Shown here: piece after piece, positions 44,844 through 52,956 of the stretch
How the letters are laid out: every line of letters begins with the position of its first letter
Numbering within the stretch: position 1 is the first letter of the stretch
Source of the DNA: Bacillota bacterium
GTDB taxonomy: Bacteria; Bacillota; Clostridia; Tissierellales; Tissierellaceae
Direction: 5' to 3'
Length of the DNA stretch: 64,000 nucleotides
Assembly (NCBI GenBank): GCA_023388495.1
Contig: JAEWGC010000044.1
Span: forward strand, 1-64,000
Translations under genes and position numbers: made by a program
The notes under the pieces: model-generated
Database searches by the model: none
What the model saw: the letters and a program-made list of their open reading frames with translations, nothing else
Told to the model about the DNA's origin: nothing

Positions 44844-44932
44844 GATAGTGAATAGTTAAGAGTGAATAGTGAATAGTTTTTGTAAGGTTTTAGGTCTTTC
44901 AACTATTCACTATTAGTTATTAGATATTCACT
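44844..44932. repeat. GTGAATAGT-family intergenic repeat, copy A
   Basis: The left part has overlapping copies of AGTGAATAGT, the middle contains TAAGGTTTTAGG, and the right part has ACTATTCACTATTAGTTATT, inverted against the left. The same pieces in the same order occur at 48254-48395. It lies in the dnaI-niaR gap and has no ORF. Confidence 0.7.
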
Positions 44933-44952
44933 GAATGAACGGAGTGAATTCT

Positions 44953-45477
44953 ATGGATGCAAATGAAAGAAGGCAGGAGATACTTAATATATTGAATAAA
45001 TCAGAGGAACCTGTTAGGGGAACAGATTTATCGGAGAAACTAGAAGTTAGTAGACAAGTCATAGTTCAAGATATTGCAATATTACGAGCTAGAGGAGAAA
45101 ATATCCTAGCAACACCTCAAGGATATTTAATACCTAAGGTTCAGGAAAGAAAAAAGTTGGCTAAAACCATAGCTTGCACACATAAAAATAATAGTGAGCT
45201 AGAAGAAGAATTGGGACTAATAGTTGATTTAGGTGGAAAGGTTATAGACGTAATAGTAGAACATCCTTTATATGGAGAAATAAAATCTCAATTACAAATA
45301 GGATCTAGGCATGATTTAAAACTTTTTATAGATAATTTAAAGACTACTAAGGCAGAGCCATTATCCTCTCTAACTGGTGGAGTCCATTTACACACAATAG
45401 AAGTAGATGATGAGGAGACTCTAGAGAGAATAAAGAAGTCCCTTTTACAAAAAAAATACTTGATAAAAGAGGATTAA
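44953..45477 (+). CDS. niaR: NiaR-type (3H domain) niacin-responsive repressor
   Basis: A 174-residue protein. An N-terminal winged helix (about 8-60, with LEVSRQVIVQDIAILRARG) precedes a 3H domain marked by its His residues, including CTHKNN (about 80-85), EHPLYG (near 108) and GGVHLHTI (near 145-152). Known NiaR proteins bind nicotinate through a metal held by such histidines and repress niacin uptake or NAD synthesis genes. The ATG at 44953 follows GGAG. A NiaR-like operator lies in front of the next gene. Confidence 0.85.
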   Translation: MDANERRQEILNILNKSEEPVRGTDLSEKLEVSRQVIVQDIAILRARGENILATPQGYLIPKVQERKKLAKTIACTHKNNSELEEELGLIVDLGGKVIDVIVEHPLYGEIKSQLQIGSRHDLKLFIDNLKTTKAEPLSSLTGGVHLHTIEVDDEETLERIKKSLLQKKYLIKED

Positions 45478-45493
45478 GGTGGTATATTTATAA

Positions 45494-45517
45494 TTACAGG
45501 TGACAAGACAGCTGTAA
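45494..45517 (+). promoter_or_regulatory. NiaR-like operator before the EIIC-like gene
   Basis: TTACAGGTG (45494-45502) and CAGCTGTAA (45509-45517) are inverted arms with one mismatch, around ACAAGA. As I recall it, the known NiaR site has an ACAGGTGTC...GACACCTGT form, which this resembles. It lies directly upstream of the ribosome-binding site. Confidence 0.6.
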
Positions 45518-45532
45518 ATACAGAATAGGGAG

Positions 45533-46561
45533 ATGTTTAAAATAGGAAAACCAAAGGGGAGTATACAGAATTATTTTGTAAAGGTATTAAATGGTATGGC
45601 CTGGGGACTTTTTTCATCTTTACTTATTGGACTCATAATTAAACAAATAGGTACATTAATTGATAACCCGCAGCTCATTAATTTTGGATCTATTGCACAA
45701 AAATTAATGGGGCCAGCAATAGGTGCAGGAGTAGCATATAGTGTAGGTGCTCCTGCCTTAGGTGTTTTTGCTTCTGTAGTAGTTGGAGCAATAGGTGCGG
45801 GAAGTATTACTTTTGATGGTGCCACAGCAATTATAAATACAGGAGAGCCAGTAGGAGCATTTGTTGCAGCCTTAATAGGTGCAGAATTTTCAAAGCTAAT
45901 TAGTGGAAAAACTAAGGTTGATATAGTATTAGTTCCACTAACTACTATTATAGTAGGTGGACTTGTTGGTCAATATGTAGCTCCATATATGGCTATGGTA
46001 ATGAATTTCTTCGGAGGCATTATAAATAGGGCTACAGAAATGCGTCCTATACCAATGGGAATTATAGTGTCAGTAGTAATGGGTATAGTTCTTACACTTC
46101 CCATAAGCTCAGCAGCCCTTGCAATATCCTTAGGACTATCAGGTCTTGCAGCAGGAGCTAGTACGGTAGGCTGTGCAGCTAATATGATAGGATTTGCAGT
46201 AGCATCTTATAGGGAAAATGGTTTTGGTGGACTTATTGCCCAAGGATTAGGTACCTCCATGTTACAGGTGCCAAATATAATAAAAAACCCAAGAATTTGG
46301 CTCCCTGCCATAGTTTCATCTGCCATACTAGGACCTATATCCACCTATGTACTCAAGATGGAGGGAACCAAAATAGGGGCGGGCATGGGAACCAGTGGAT
46401 TGGTTGGTCAATTTGCCACAATAGATGCAATGGGTGCAAACCCTAAGACTTTAATTTTAATTATTCTAATGCATTTTATTTTACCAGGAGTAATATCTCT
46501 TGGAGTGTCAGAATGGATGAGGAAAAAAGGATTTATAAAGCCTGGGGATATGAAATTATAA
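45533..46561 (+). CDS. PTS_EIIC_2-family membrane protein, candidate niacin-related transporter
   Basis: A 342-residue membrane protein with about nine or ten helices, glycine-rich (GPAIGAGVAYSVGAPALGVF near 59-78, GAGMGTSGLVGQFATIDAMG near 280-300). It resembles the EIIC-like PF13303 family, but no EIIA or EIIB gene, nor a phosphorylation Cys/His domain, is nearby. It may act as a stand-alone carrier. The NiaR gene just upstream and the NiaR-like operator in its leader suggest it carries nicotinate, nicotinamide or a precursor. The AGGGAG site abuts the ATG with almost no spacer, which is unusual and may give low or regulated translation. Confidence 0.7.
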   Translation: MFKIGKPKGSIQNYFVKVLNGMAWGLFSSLLIGLIIKQIGTLIDNPQLINFGSIAQKLMGPAIGAGVAYSVGAPALGVFASVVVGAIGAGSITFDGATAIINTGEPVGAFVAALIGAEFSKLISGKTKVDIVLVPLTTIIVGGLVGQYVAPYMAMVMNFFGGIINRATEMRPIPMGIIVSVVMGIVLTLPISSAALAISLGLSGLAAGASTVGCAANMIGFAVASYRENGFGGLIAQGLGTSMLQVPNIIKNPRIWLPAIVSSAILGPISTYVLKMEGTKIGAGMGTSGLVGQFATIDAMGANPKTLILIILMHFILPGVISLGVSEWMRKKGFIKPGDMKL

Positions 46562-46673
46562 ACTTTACTAGAGATGAAAAGTTAATGTTTTAACATACTG
46601 TTAAGGGGTATAATGTGAACAGGAGGACAAACCTCCCCACACAAAAGATAAGATATTAAAGCTACAAAAGATG

Positions 46674-46727
46674 AAAATATCCATTAGAAATCCCCACCCT
46701 TAGGTTTTCTGATGGATATTTTATTTA
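46674..46727 (+). terminator. Terminator after the EIIC-like gene
   Basis: AAAATATCCATTAGAAA and TTTTCTGATGGATATTTT form a long stem around a 14-base loop and end in TATTT. Confidence 0.8.
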
Positions 46728-46731
46728 ACCC

Positions 46732-46759
46732 TTGACAAGAGAGATTAATATGCTATAAT
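46732..46759 (+). promoter_or_regulatory. Promoter of the serS T-box transcript
   Basis: TTGACA (46732-46737) and TATAAT (46754-46759), with a 16-bp spacer, lie just upstream of the T-box leader. Confidence 0.8.
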
Positions 46760-46769
46760 ATCTATAATT

Positions 46770-46961
46770 AAATACTTGGCAGAGAAGGGAAATAGTAAAT
46801 AGATAGCTTTTTTAGAGAGTCAATGGCTGGTGAAAATTGATATGGTGAACTATTGAATCCGTCCCTGAGCTAATGAATTTCGAGTGAGCCTTTTTGGCTA
46901 ACTAGGGTGGCAACGCGGGAGTAACTCTCGTCCCTTATATTAGGGACTGAGAGTTTTTTTA
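46770..46961 (+). promoter_or_regulatory. T-box leader regulating serS (specifier UCC)
   Basis: The conserved T-box sequence AGGGTGGCAACGCGGG is at 46904-46919, followed by the terminator AACTCTC...GAGAGTTTTTTT (46923-46961). Stem I carries AGTAA on its 5' side and GAATCC on its 3' side, which places the specifier triplet at UCC, a serine codon. Uncharged tRNA-Ser(GGA) would therefore allow read-through into serS. Confidence 0.92.
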
Positions 46962-46990
46962 ATTTGCGGAAAATTTAAGGAGGTTGTAAT

Positions 46991-48274
46991 ATGTTAGATA
47001 TTAGAAGAATCAGATCAAATCCAGAGGAAGTAATAAAAGCTTTAAAGAAAAGAAAGGGAGAATTTCCAATTAGCAGAGTTCTAGAATTAGATGAGAAAAG
47101 AAGATCCATACTTGTAGAAGTAGAAGAGATGAAGGCAAGACAAAATATTGCATCAAAGGAAGTTCCTAAGCTTAAAAAAGAAGGTAAGGATGCATCTCAT
47201 ATCTTTGCGGAGATGAAAGAACTATCAGAAAAGGTAAAGGAATTGGATATTGAAGTAAAAGAAATAGATGAAGAATTGAAAAATACTTTGCTTCAAATAC
47301 CAAATACACCTCATGAATCTGTAGTGGAAGGTAAAGATGATACTGATAATGTAGAACTAAGAAAATTTGGAGAGCCAAGGGAATTTGCATTTGAAGCAAA
47401 GGCTCATTGGGATATAGGTACAGAGTTAAATATCTTAGATTTTGAAAGGGCTACAAAGATTACAGGAGCTAGATTTACTGTATTTAGAGGACTAGGAGCA
47501 AGACTTGAAAGAGCCATTACTCAATTTATGTTAGATTTACACACTGGGGAGCATAATTATGTAGAGATGGCGACTCCATTTATGGTAAATAGAGATAGTA
47601 TGACTGGTACAGGTCAGCTACCAAAGTTTGAGGAGGATATGTTTCATTTACCTACTAAAGACTATTTTCTAGTACCAACTGCAGAAGTTCCACTAACAAA
47701 TTTATTAAGAGATGAGATATTAGCTGAAAAGGATTTGCCAATATATTATACAGCCTATACACCTTGTTTTAGACAAGAAGCAGGAGCAGCAGGTAGAGAT
47801 ACTAGAGGTCTTATAAGAAACCATCAATTTGATAAGGTAGAATTAGTGAAATTTGCAAAACCAGATAATTCCTATGAGGAGTTAGAGAAACTAACCTTAA
47901 ATGCTGAAGAAGTATTAAAAAAGCTTTGCTTACCATATAGAGTAGTAGCTCTGTGTAGTGGAGATCTAGGTTTCTCATCTGCAAAGACTTATGATATAGA
48001 AGTATGGATGCCATCTTATGGAAGATATGTAGAGATTTCAAGCTGTAGTAATTTTGAAGACTTCCAAGCTAGACGTGCTAATATTAGATATAGAAGAGAA
48101 GAGACAGGAAAGGTTGAATTTGTCCATACCTTAAATGGATCAGGTCTAGCAGTAGGTAGAACTTTTGCAGCAATACTTGAAAACTATCAACAGGAAGATG
48201 GAAGTGTAATCATTCCAGAGGTATTAAGGCCATATATGGGTGGCGTAGAGAAAATAGTGAATAGTGAAGAGTGA
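46991..48274 (+). CDS. serS: Seryl-tRNA synthetase
   Basis: A 427-residue class II synthetase. The N-terminal coiled-coil arm spans about 30-105. Motif 2 has FRQEAGAAGRDTRGLIRNHQF (about 258-278) and motif 3 has NGSGLAVGRTFAAILENYQ (near 378-396). It charges tRNA-Ser and, in this organism, probably also tRNA-Sec as the first step of selenocysteine synthesis. The final codons, KIVNSEE and stop, are read from the start of an intergenic GTGAATAGT repeat. Confidence 0.96.
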   Translation: MLDIRRIRSNPEEVIKALKKRKGEFPISRVLELDEKRRSILVEVEEMKARQNIASKEVPKLKKEGKDASHIFAEMKELSEKVKELDIEVKEIDEELKNTLLQIPNTPHESVVEGKDDTDNVELRKFGEPREFAFEAKAHWDIGTELNILDFERATKITGARFTVFRGLGARLERAITQFMLDLHTGEHNYVEMATPFMVNRDSMTGTGQLPKFEEDMFHLPTKDYFLVPTAEVPLTNLLRDEILAEKDLPIYYTAYTPCFRQEAGAAGRDTRGLIRNHQFDKVELVKFAKPDNSYEELEKLTLNAEEVLKKLCLPYRVVALCSGDLGFSSAKTYDIEVWMPSYGRYVEISSCSNFEDFQARRANIRYRREETGKVEFVHTLNGSGLAVGRTFAAILENYQQEDGSVIIPEVLRPYMGGVEKIVNSEE

Positions 48275-48395
48275 ATAGTGAAAAACTAATAAAAAGTGAA
48301 TAGTTTTAACTAAGGTTTTGGGGTGTTTTAGATAGCAGTTTGAATTTATCTGAAGTATAACAAACTATTAACTGTTCACTATTAGTTATTCACTA
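48254..48395. repeat. GTGAATAGT-family intergenic repeat, copy B
   Basis: It begins inside serS with ATAGTGAATAGTGAAGAG and continues through several GTGAATAGT copies, a TAAGGTTTTGGGG segment, and ends with TTCACTATTAGTTATTCACT in inverse orientation. It shares module order with copy A at 44844-44932. The 5' part supplies the last five or six serS codons and the stop. Confidence 0.7.
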
Positions 48396-48412
48396 AAATA
48401 GGGAGGTTGGGA

Positions 48413-49906
48413 ATGAGAAAGTTCAAAGTATTGCCCAAAATATTATCACTAATTATTATACTATCATTAGTAGGCTGTAAACAGGGAAAACCATTAGACG
48501 CAGATGCTCTTATAGTCAAAAGTCTTAATGGAATTAATGAATCAAAAATAAGTGAATATAGAATTGAAGTGGAATTAGATACTAAAGATATGACCTATAC
48601 AGGAAAGCAAACTGTATCCTATATAAATAATACTGATATAGACCTAGAAGAAGTATATTTTCATCTATATCCAAATGCTTTTACAACCTTGGAAGAGGCG
48701 CCAGTATTATTTAATACAGGAGAAGATATGGATTCCACTAAATATAAACCTGGAAATATAGAGATTGAAAAGGTAATGGGAAATGGAAAGGATTTAAAAT
48801 GGAATATAGATGAAAATAAGGATACTATACTCCATATTAAGTTTGGTGAACCTTTAGAAAAAGGCAGGCGTACTGAAATATACTTAGAGTATAAAGTAAA
48901 ATTACCTACTACAGAGGATAGATTTGGCTATCATGACAAAGGTATAAACTTTGGTAATTGGTATCCTATTCTCTGTGTATATGATAAAAATGGATGGAAT
49001 CTAGACCCATATTATAAAGTAGGAGATCCCTTCTATAGTGAAACCTCTAATTATGATGTTTCTATAACTACTCCTAAGGAAATCATAATAGCAACATCCG
49101 GAAAGATTATATCAGAGACAGAGCATGGTGATAAAAAGATTTATAAGGTTGAAGGTAGATTAATACGAGATTTTGCTTGGGCAGCCAGTAAAAATTTCAA
49201 AACAAAAGAAAAAGTTATAGATGATACTGTAATTAAGGTTTATTCTATTAAAAATGATTCCAGTCTTTTAAATAAGAGTCTAGAAATAGGAGAAAAATCT
49301 ATTAAAGCCTTTAACAAGGCCTTTGGAAAGTATCCATATGGCCAGTATTCAATAGTAATTACAAAATTCCCATCGGGAATGGAATATCCAGGGATAGTAT
49401 TTATATCAGATGAATATTCTAATGGAGGTCCTTTAGAAACAGTAATAGTACATGAAACAGGTCACCAATGGTGGTATGGTGTTGTAGGAAATAATCAAGT
49501 AGCTGAAGCTTGGTTAGATGAAGGATTAACCACATATTCTGAGGTAATATATGCTAAGGAAGTATATGGTGAGGAAAGGGCTAAAGAATATTATGCAAAT
49601 AATATTGAACTTGGATATGATTATGCAATACAGTATTTAGGTGAGAATGAAGTCGTCAATAAGCCATTATCTGAGTTTGTAGGATGGAATGATTATGGAC
49701 CATTAGTATATACTAGGGGGGCCATGTTTATTGATAAGATAAAGGAAGACTTTGGTGAAGAAGTATTATATAAGATATTTAAAAATTATTATGAAAAATA
49801 TAAATTCCGTATAGCAACAACAGAAGATTTTATTAAGGTTTGTGAAGAGGTAACTAGCACATCTTTTGAACCATTAGTTAAAGAATACTTAAATGGAAAT
49901 AAATAA
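48413..49906 (+). CDS. M1-family metallopeptidase lipoprotein
   Basis: A 497-residue lipoprotein. The signal peptide ends in LSLVGC (Cys near 22). A long beta-rich N-terminal domain precedes the gluzincin active site HETGHQWW with the third zinc ligand in WLDEGLTTYSE, 18 residues on. The GMEYPGIVFI segment upstream stands for the usual GAMEN substrate motif, shifted to GMEYP. It probably trims peptides outside the membrane. The start at 48413 follows GGGAGGTTG. It has no obvious operon partner. Confidence 0.88.
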   Translation: MRKFKVLPKILSLIIILSLVGCKQGKPLDADALIVKSLNGINESKISEYRIEVELDTKDMTYTGKQTVSYINNTDIDLEEVYFHLYPNAFTTLEEAPVLFNTGEDMDSTKYKPGNIEIEKVMGNGKDLKWNIDENKDTILHIKFGEPLEKGRRTEIYLEYKVKLPTTEDRFGYHDKGINFGNWYPILCVYDKNGWNLDPYYKVGDPFYSETSNYDVSITTPKEIIIATSGKIISETEHGDKKIYKVEGRLIRDFAWAASKNFKTKEKVIDDTVIKVYSIKNDSSLLNKSLEIGEKSIKAFNKAFGKYPYGQYSIVITKFPSGMEYPGIVFISDEYSNGGPLETVIVHETGHQWWYGVVGNNQVAEAWLDEGLTTYSEVIYAKEVYGEERAKEYYANNIELGYDYAIQYLGENEVVNKPLSEFVGWNDYGPLVYTRGAMFIDKIKEDFGEEVLYKIFKNYYEKYKFRIATTEDFIKVCEEVTSTSFEPLVKEYLNGNK

Positions 49907-49908
49907 CT

Positions 49909-49938
49909 AAAAGCAGAGAACTAAGTTCTCTGCTTTTT
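49909..49938 (+). terminator. Terminator of the M1 peptidase gene
   Basis: AAAAGCAGAGAAC and GTTCTCTGCTTTT form a 13-bp stem with a 3-base loop, followed by T residues. Confidence 0.9.
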
Positions 49939-49940
49939 AA

Positions 49941-50051
49941 CTATCTTCTAAAACCGAAGCTGTTGCCAAACAAAATTACTAATAATAAAAAGAAAAATAG
50001 TAAACTATTATTATCTTCTCCGAAAAAACCTCTACCTTTAGCTTCTACCAT
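49941..50051 (-). CDS. Short membrane peptide ORF (36 residues)
   Basis: ATG at 50051 on the minus strand follows AGGGAGG and opens 36 codons to TAG. The product has a polar start (MVEAKGRGFFGEDN), a single hydrophobic helix (LLFFFLLLVILFG) and a basic end (FGFRR), with the Gly/Phe-rich look of small clostridial membrane peptides. Its function is unknown. It converges on the M1 peptidase gene and ends at the same terminator. Confidence 0.6.
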   Translation of the reverse strand: MVEAKGRGFFGEDNNSLLFFFLLLVILFGNSFGFRR

Positions 50052-50164
50052 TTTTCAATCCTCCCTGTATATTTACTAGATAGTCCTAATAAAATACTAG
50101 AAATACCTAATACATTATATAAATATAGGGATGAATTTGTTACAATAAAAGGGGAGGGGTTTTT

Positions 50165-51397
50165 TTGAAAAGGTTTTTAAGCTTATTACTAATTATAATG
50201 ATTATTTTAACTAATCAGCTATCCTATGGCAAGGATGCTATAAAGAATTCACTTATGACTCCAATTAATATGAGAGGTGATCTAAGGTCTTATATTCTAG
50301 CGGATTATGATACAGGTCAAATATTGGAGGAATACAATATAGATGAAACAGTTGAAATTGCTAGTATCTCAAAGTTAATGTCTTATTTAGTTGTAATGGA
50401 AGAGATATCAAAGAGAAACATTTCCTTAGAAGATATTGTAACTATAGATAAGGATACTACTAGGGTAAAGGGTTCTAGCTTTAACTTAAAAGTTGGAGAA
50501 AAATTTACTATAAAAGAGCTTCTGGAAGCTTCAATAGTGGTATCAGGAAATGACGCTACATATGCCCTAGCAAAATATATAGGGGGCAATGAGGAAAATT
50601 TTGTAAGGATGATGAATGAAGAGGCAAAGAAAATAGGTCTTGAAAATGCTATTTTTTATAACTCTACAGGGCTTCCCATAGAAGAAAAAGATATACAAAA
50701 TAGAATGACAACTAGGGAAGTGTTTAAATTAACTCAGTATATAATAAGAAATTATCCAGATGTCCTAGAAACGGCTAAGATTAAATCAATAGAACTAGTC
50801 AGCAGAAATTATTTTCAAAGGAACACAAATCCATTACTTGAGGAGATAAAAGAAGTAGATGGACTAAAAACTGGATTTACAAATAAGGCAGGGTATTGCT
50901 ATGTATCTACCTTTAACATAAGAGGTAGAGCTACAAAGACAAAGGATTTACGACTAATAGCTATAGTAATGGGTGCAAAAGAATTGGAAAAAAGAAATGA
51001 AATGGCTAAATTGCTGGTTGAATATGGATTAAATAATTATTCTCATAAAATATTTTTAGATAATAAAATTACATTGAGAACATTAGAATTCCCTAAAGGA
51101 GATATCACAAAAGCAGATATTTTTGCCAAAAGCGGATTTTCAAAATTAGTAAAGAATGATGAAAATATTGTAGTTAATGTAAATATAGATGAAGATATAA
51201 AACTACCAATAAAAAGGAATACAAAAGTAGGTAATGCTACAGTAAAAAAGGATGGAGAGATAATTTTCCAATCAGATATTTTAATTAAAGAAGATGTAAA
51301 TAAAGCTAAATGGTATGTACTATTGGGAAGGTTTCTTGATAGACTAATTAATAGGATAAGGGGTTCAGCTTTAGGTATATTGAAAGCCATATGGTAG
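50165..51397 (+). CDS. D-alanyl-D-alanine carboxypeptidase (PBP5/DacF-like)
   Basis: A 410-residue serine peptidase. A signal peptide covers about 1-22. The catalytic motifs are SISK (67-70), SGN (near 128) and KTG (near 240). The C-terminal beta domain (about 290-380) and a final amphipathic stretch for membrane anchoring follow, as in PBP5-type enzymes. It trims the stem-peptide D-Ala in peptidoglycan. It starts at TTG behind GGGGAGGGG. Confidence 0.9.
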   Translation: MKRFLSLLLIIMIILTNQLSYGKDAIKNSLMTPINMRGDLRSYILADYDTGQILEEYNIDETVEIASISKLMSYLVVMEEISKRNISLEDIVTIDKDTTRVKGSSFNLKVGEKFTIKELLEASIVVSGNDATYALAKYIGGNEENFVRMMNEEAKKIGLENAIFYNSTGLPIEEKDIQNRMTTREVFKLTQYIIRNYPDVLETAKIKSIELVSRNYFQRNTNPLLEEIKEVDGLKTGFTNKAGYCYVSTFNIRGRATKTKDLRLIAIVMGAKELEKRNEMAKLLVEYGLNNYSHKIFLDNKITLRTLEFPKGDITKADIFAKSGFSKLVKNDENIVVNVNIDEDIKLPIKRNTKVGNATVKKDGEIIFQSDILIKEDVNKAKWYVLLGRFLDRLINRIRGSALGILKAIW

Positions 51398-51419
51398 AAG
51401 ATTGATAGGGGGACAATCA

Positions 51420-52151
51420 ATGACGAATTTAATCAATATAGCTATATGTGATGATGAAAAAATACAAGTACAGCTATTAGAGAAGTATGCAAATAACTGG
51501 GCAAGTAAAAATAATATAAATACCAAGATAGAATTTTTCTATAGGGCAGAATCCTTTGACTTCAGCTGGAGTATGGATAAAAAATATCATATACTACTAT
51601 TAGATATTCAAATGGCAGGGATGAATGGAATAGAGTTGGCAAAGAAAATCAGAAAGGAAGATAAATTTTTAAATATAATATTTATTACTGCCATTGCTGA
51701 TTATATAGGAGAAGGTTATGATGTAGATGCAATTAATTATTTAATTAAACCTATAGAGGAAAAAAGGCTATATGAATGTTTAGATAGGGCAATGCAAAGG
51801 ATTCCAAGGGAGGAGAAGATAATCCTTGTAGATATAGATGGCGAAACTATCCGAATAAAACAGGAAGATATATTCTATATTGAAGCCTTTTCCCATTCTA
51901 TAGATATAGATACGAAAACTAAAAAATACTCTACTCGTAAAAACATTGGAATTATAGAAAAGGAATTAGATGAGAAATCCTTTATTAGATGCCATAGGTC
52001 CTATATAGTGGGGCTAAAACATATAAAGAAAATAGGAAAGACTGATATAGAATTAGATAATGGGAGTGTAATTCCTGTGAGTAGAAGACAGTATTCTAAT
52101 ACAAATATGGCATTTATTAGATACTTTAGGGGTGTGGATAATGAGGAGTAA
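51420..52151 (+). CDS. LytTR-family response regulator (AgrA/ComE-like)
   Basis: A 243-residue regulator. The receiver domain has CDDEK (about 10-14), the phospho-acceptor Asp62 in LLLDIQMAG, and Lys in YLIKPI. The LytTR DNA-binding domain spans about 140-240 (RCHRSYIVGLKHIKKI, DNGSVIPVSRRQY). It pairs with the GHKL kinase whose gene overlaps its end by 11 bases. A perfect 9-12-9 direct repeat lies before the downstream ABC genes, its likely target. The ATG at 51420 follows AGGGGGA. Confidence 0.92.
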   Translation: MTNLINIAICDDEKIQVQLLEKYANNWASKNNINTKIEFFYRAESFDFSWSMDKKYHILLLDIQMAGMNGIELAKKIRKEDKFLNIIFITAIADYIGEGYDVDAINYLIKPIEEKRLYECLDRAMQRIPREEKIILVDIDGETIRIKQEDIFYIEAFSHSIDIDTKTKKYSTRKNIGIIEKELDEKSFIRCHRSYIVGLKHIKKIGKTDIELDNGSVIPVSRRQYSNTNMAFIRYFRGVDNEE

Positions 52152-52869
52152 AATGCTTCTTATATTTGGTATTCCTTTTTTATTGATAGGTCTATTTTTC
52201 CTAATCAGATATATATTAATTAAATTAGTAGATAAACGAATATCAAATTACCAAAATGATCTTATCTCAAAACACTATACTGAAGTGGAAAATATTTACA
52301 AGCAGATGAGGGGATGGAGACATGATCATCATAACCATATTCAAGTGATGAAGGCTTATTTAGAGTTAGGGAAATATGAAGATATGGATAAGTATCTTGG
52401 TGATTTAGATAAGGACTTAACTAATATAGATACTGTACTGAAAACGGGGAACTTGATGGTGGATGCAATCCTAAATAGTAAATTATCTATGGCTATTAAT
52501 CAAGGAATAAATATAAACGCTAAGGCAACAGTTCCCCAAAATATCAAAGTGGCTGATGTTGACCTTTGTGTTATTATTGGTAATTTAATGGATAACGCTA
52601 TGGAAGCAGCAATGAAGCTAGAAAATCCAGAGGATAGATTTATTAGGGTCTATATAAGGGAGATGAAAGACCAACTATATATCTCCATTACCAACTCAGT
52701 AGGTGGAGAAGTCAGGAAGATAAATTTAGAATATATATCTACCAAGCTAGGTATAAATCATGGCTTTGGCTTAAAGAGAGTAGATGGTATAGTTAGTAAA
52801 TACCATGGCTTCATTAACAGGCAAAACGAAGAAGGAGTTTTTGCAACAGAGATAATTTTACCTATATAG
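52141..52869 (+). CDS. GHKL sensor kinase (AgrC/ComD-type, short form)
   Basis: A 242-residue kinase with only one membrane helix (about 4-24), unlike the six or so in classical AgrC. The phospho-acceptor His lies in WRHDHHNHIQVMKAYLELGKY (about 58-78). The ATPase N-box is GNLMDNAMEAAM (near 150) and the G-box includes GFGLKRVDGI. The lack of a large sensor domain suggests that it senses through its membrane helix or through the ABC transporter. It starts inside the regulator gene. Confidence 0.88.
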   Translation: MRSKMLLIFGIPFLLIGLFFLIRYILIKLVDKRISNYQNDLISKHYTEVENIYKQMRGWRHDHHNHIQVMKAYLELGKYEDMDKYLGDLDKDLTNIDTVLKTGNLMVDAILNSKLSMAINQGININAKATVPQNIKVADVDLCVIIGNLMDNAMEAAMKLENPEDRFIRVYIREMKDQLYISITNSVGGEVRKINLEYISTKLGINHGFGLKRVDGIVSKYHGFINRQNEEGVFATEIILPI

Positions 52870-52871
52870 TA

Positions 52872-52901
52872 CCATTGGTGTTGTAAAAGGAGCCATTGGT
52901 G
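52872..52901 (+). promoter_or_regulatory. LytTR-type direct repeat before the ABC exporter pair
   Basis: CCATTGGTG occurs at 52872-52880 and again at 52893-52901, so the start-to-start distance is 21 bp (two helical turns). Two 9-bp direct repeats with a 12-bp spacer are the standard binding layout for AgrA/ComE-type regulators. A -10-like TATGAT follows at about 52933. Confidence 0.75.
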
Positions 52902-52956
52902 CTATTTTTATACATAAATTTAAGTTTGTTGCTATGATATAGTTGAGGTGATGGAA

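Noticed and set aside
44844..44932. CRISPR array
   Set aside because: GTGAATAGT repeats are very short, overlap, lack spacers of uniform length, and have inverted outer ends; no cas genes are near.
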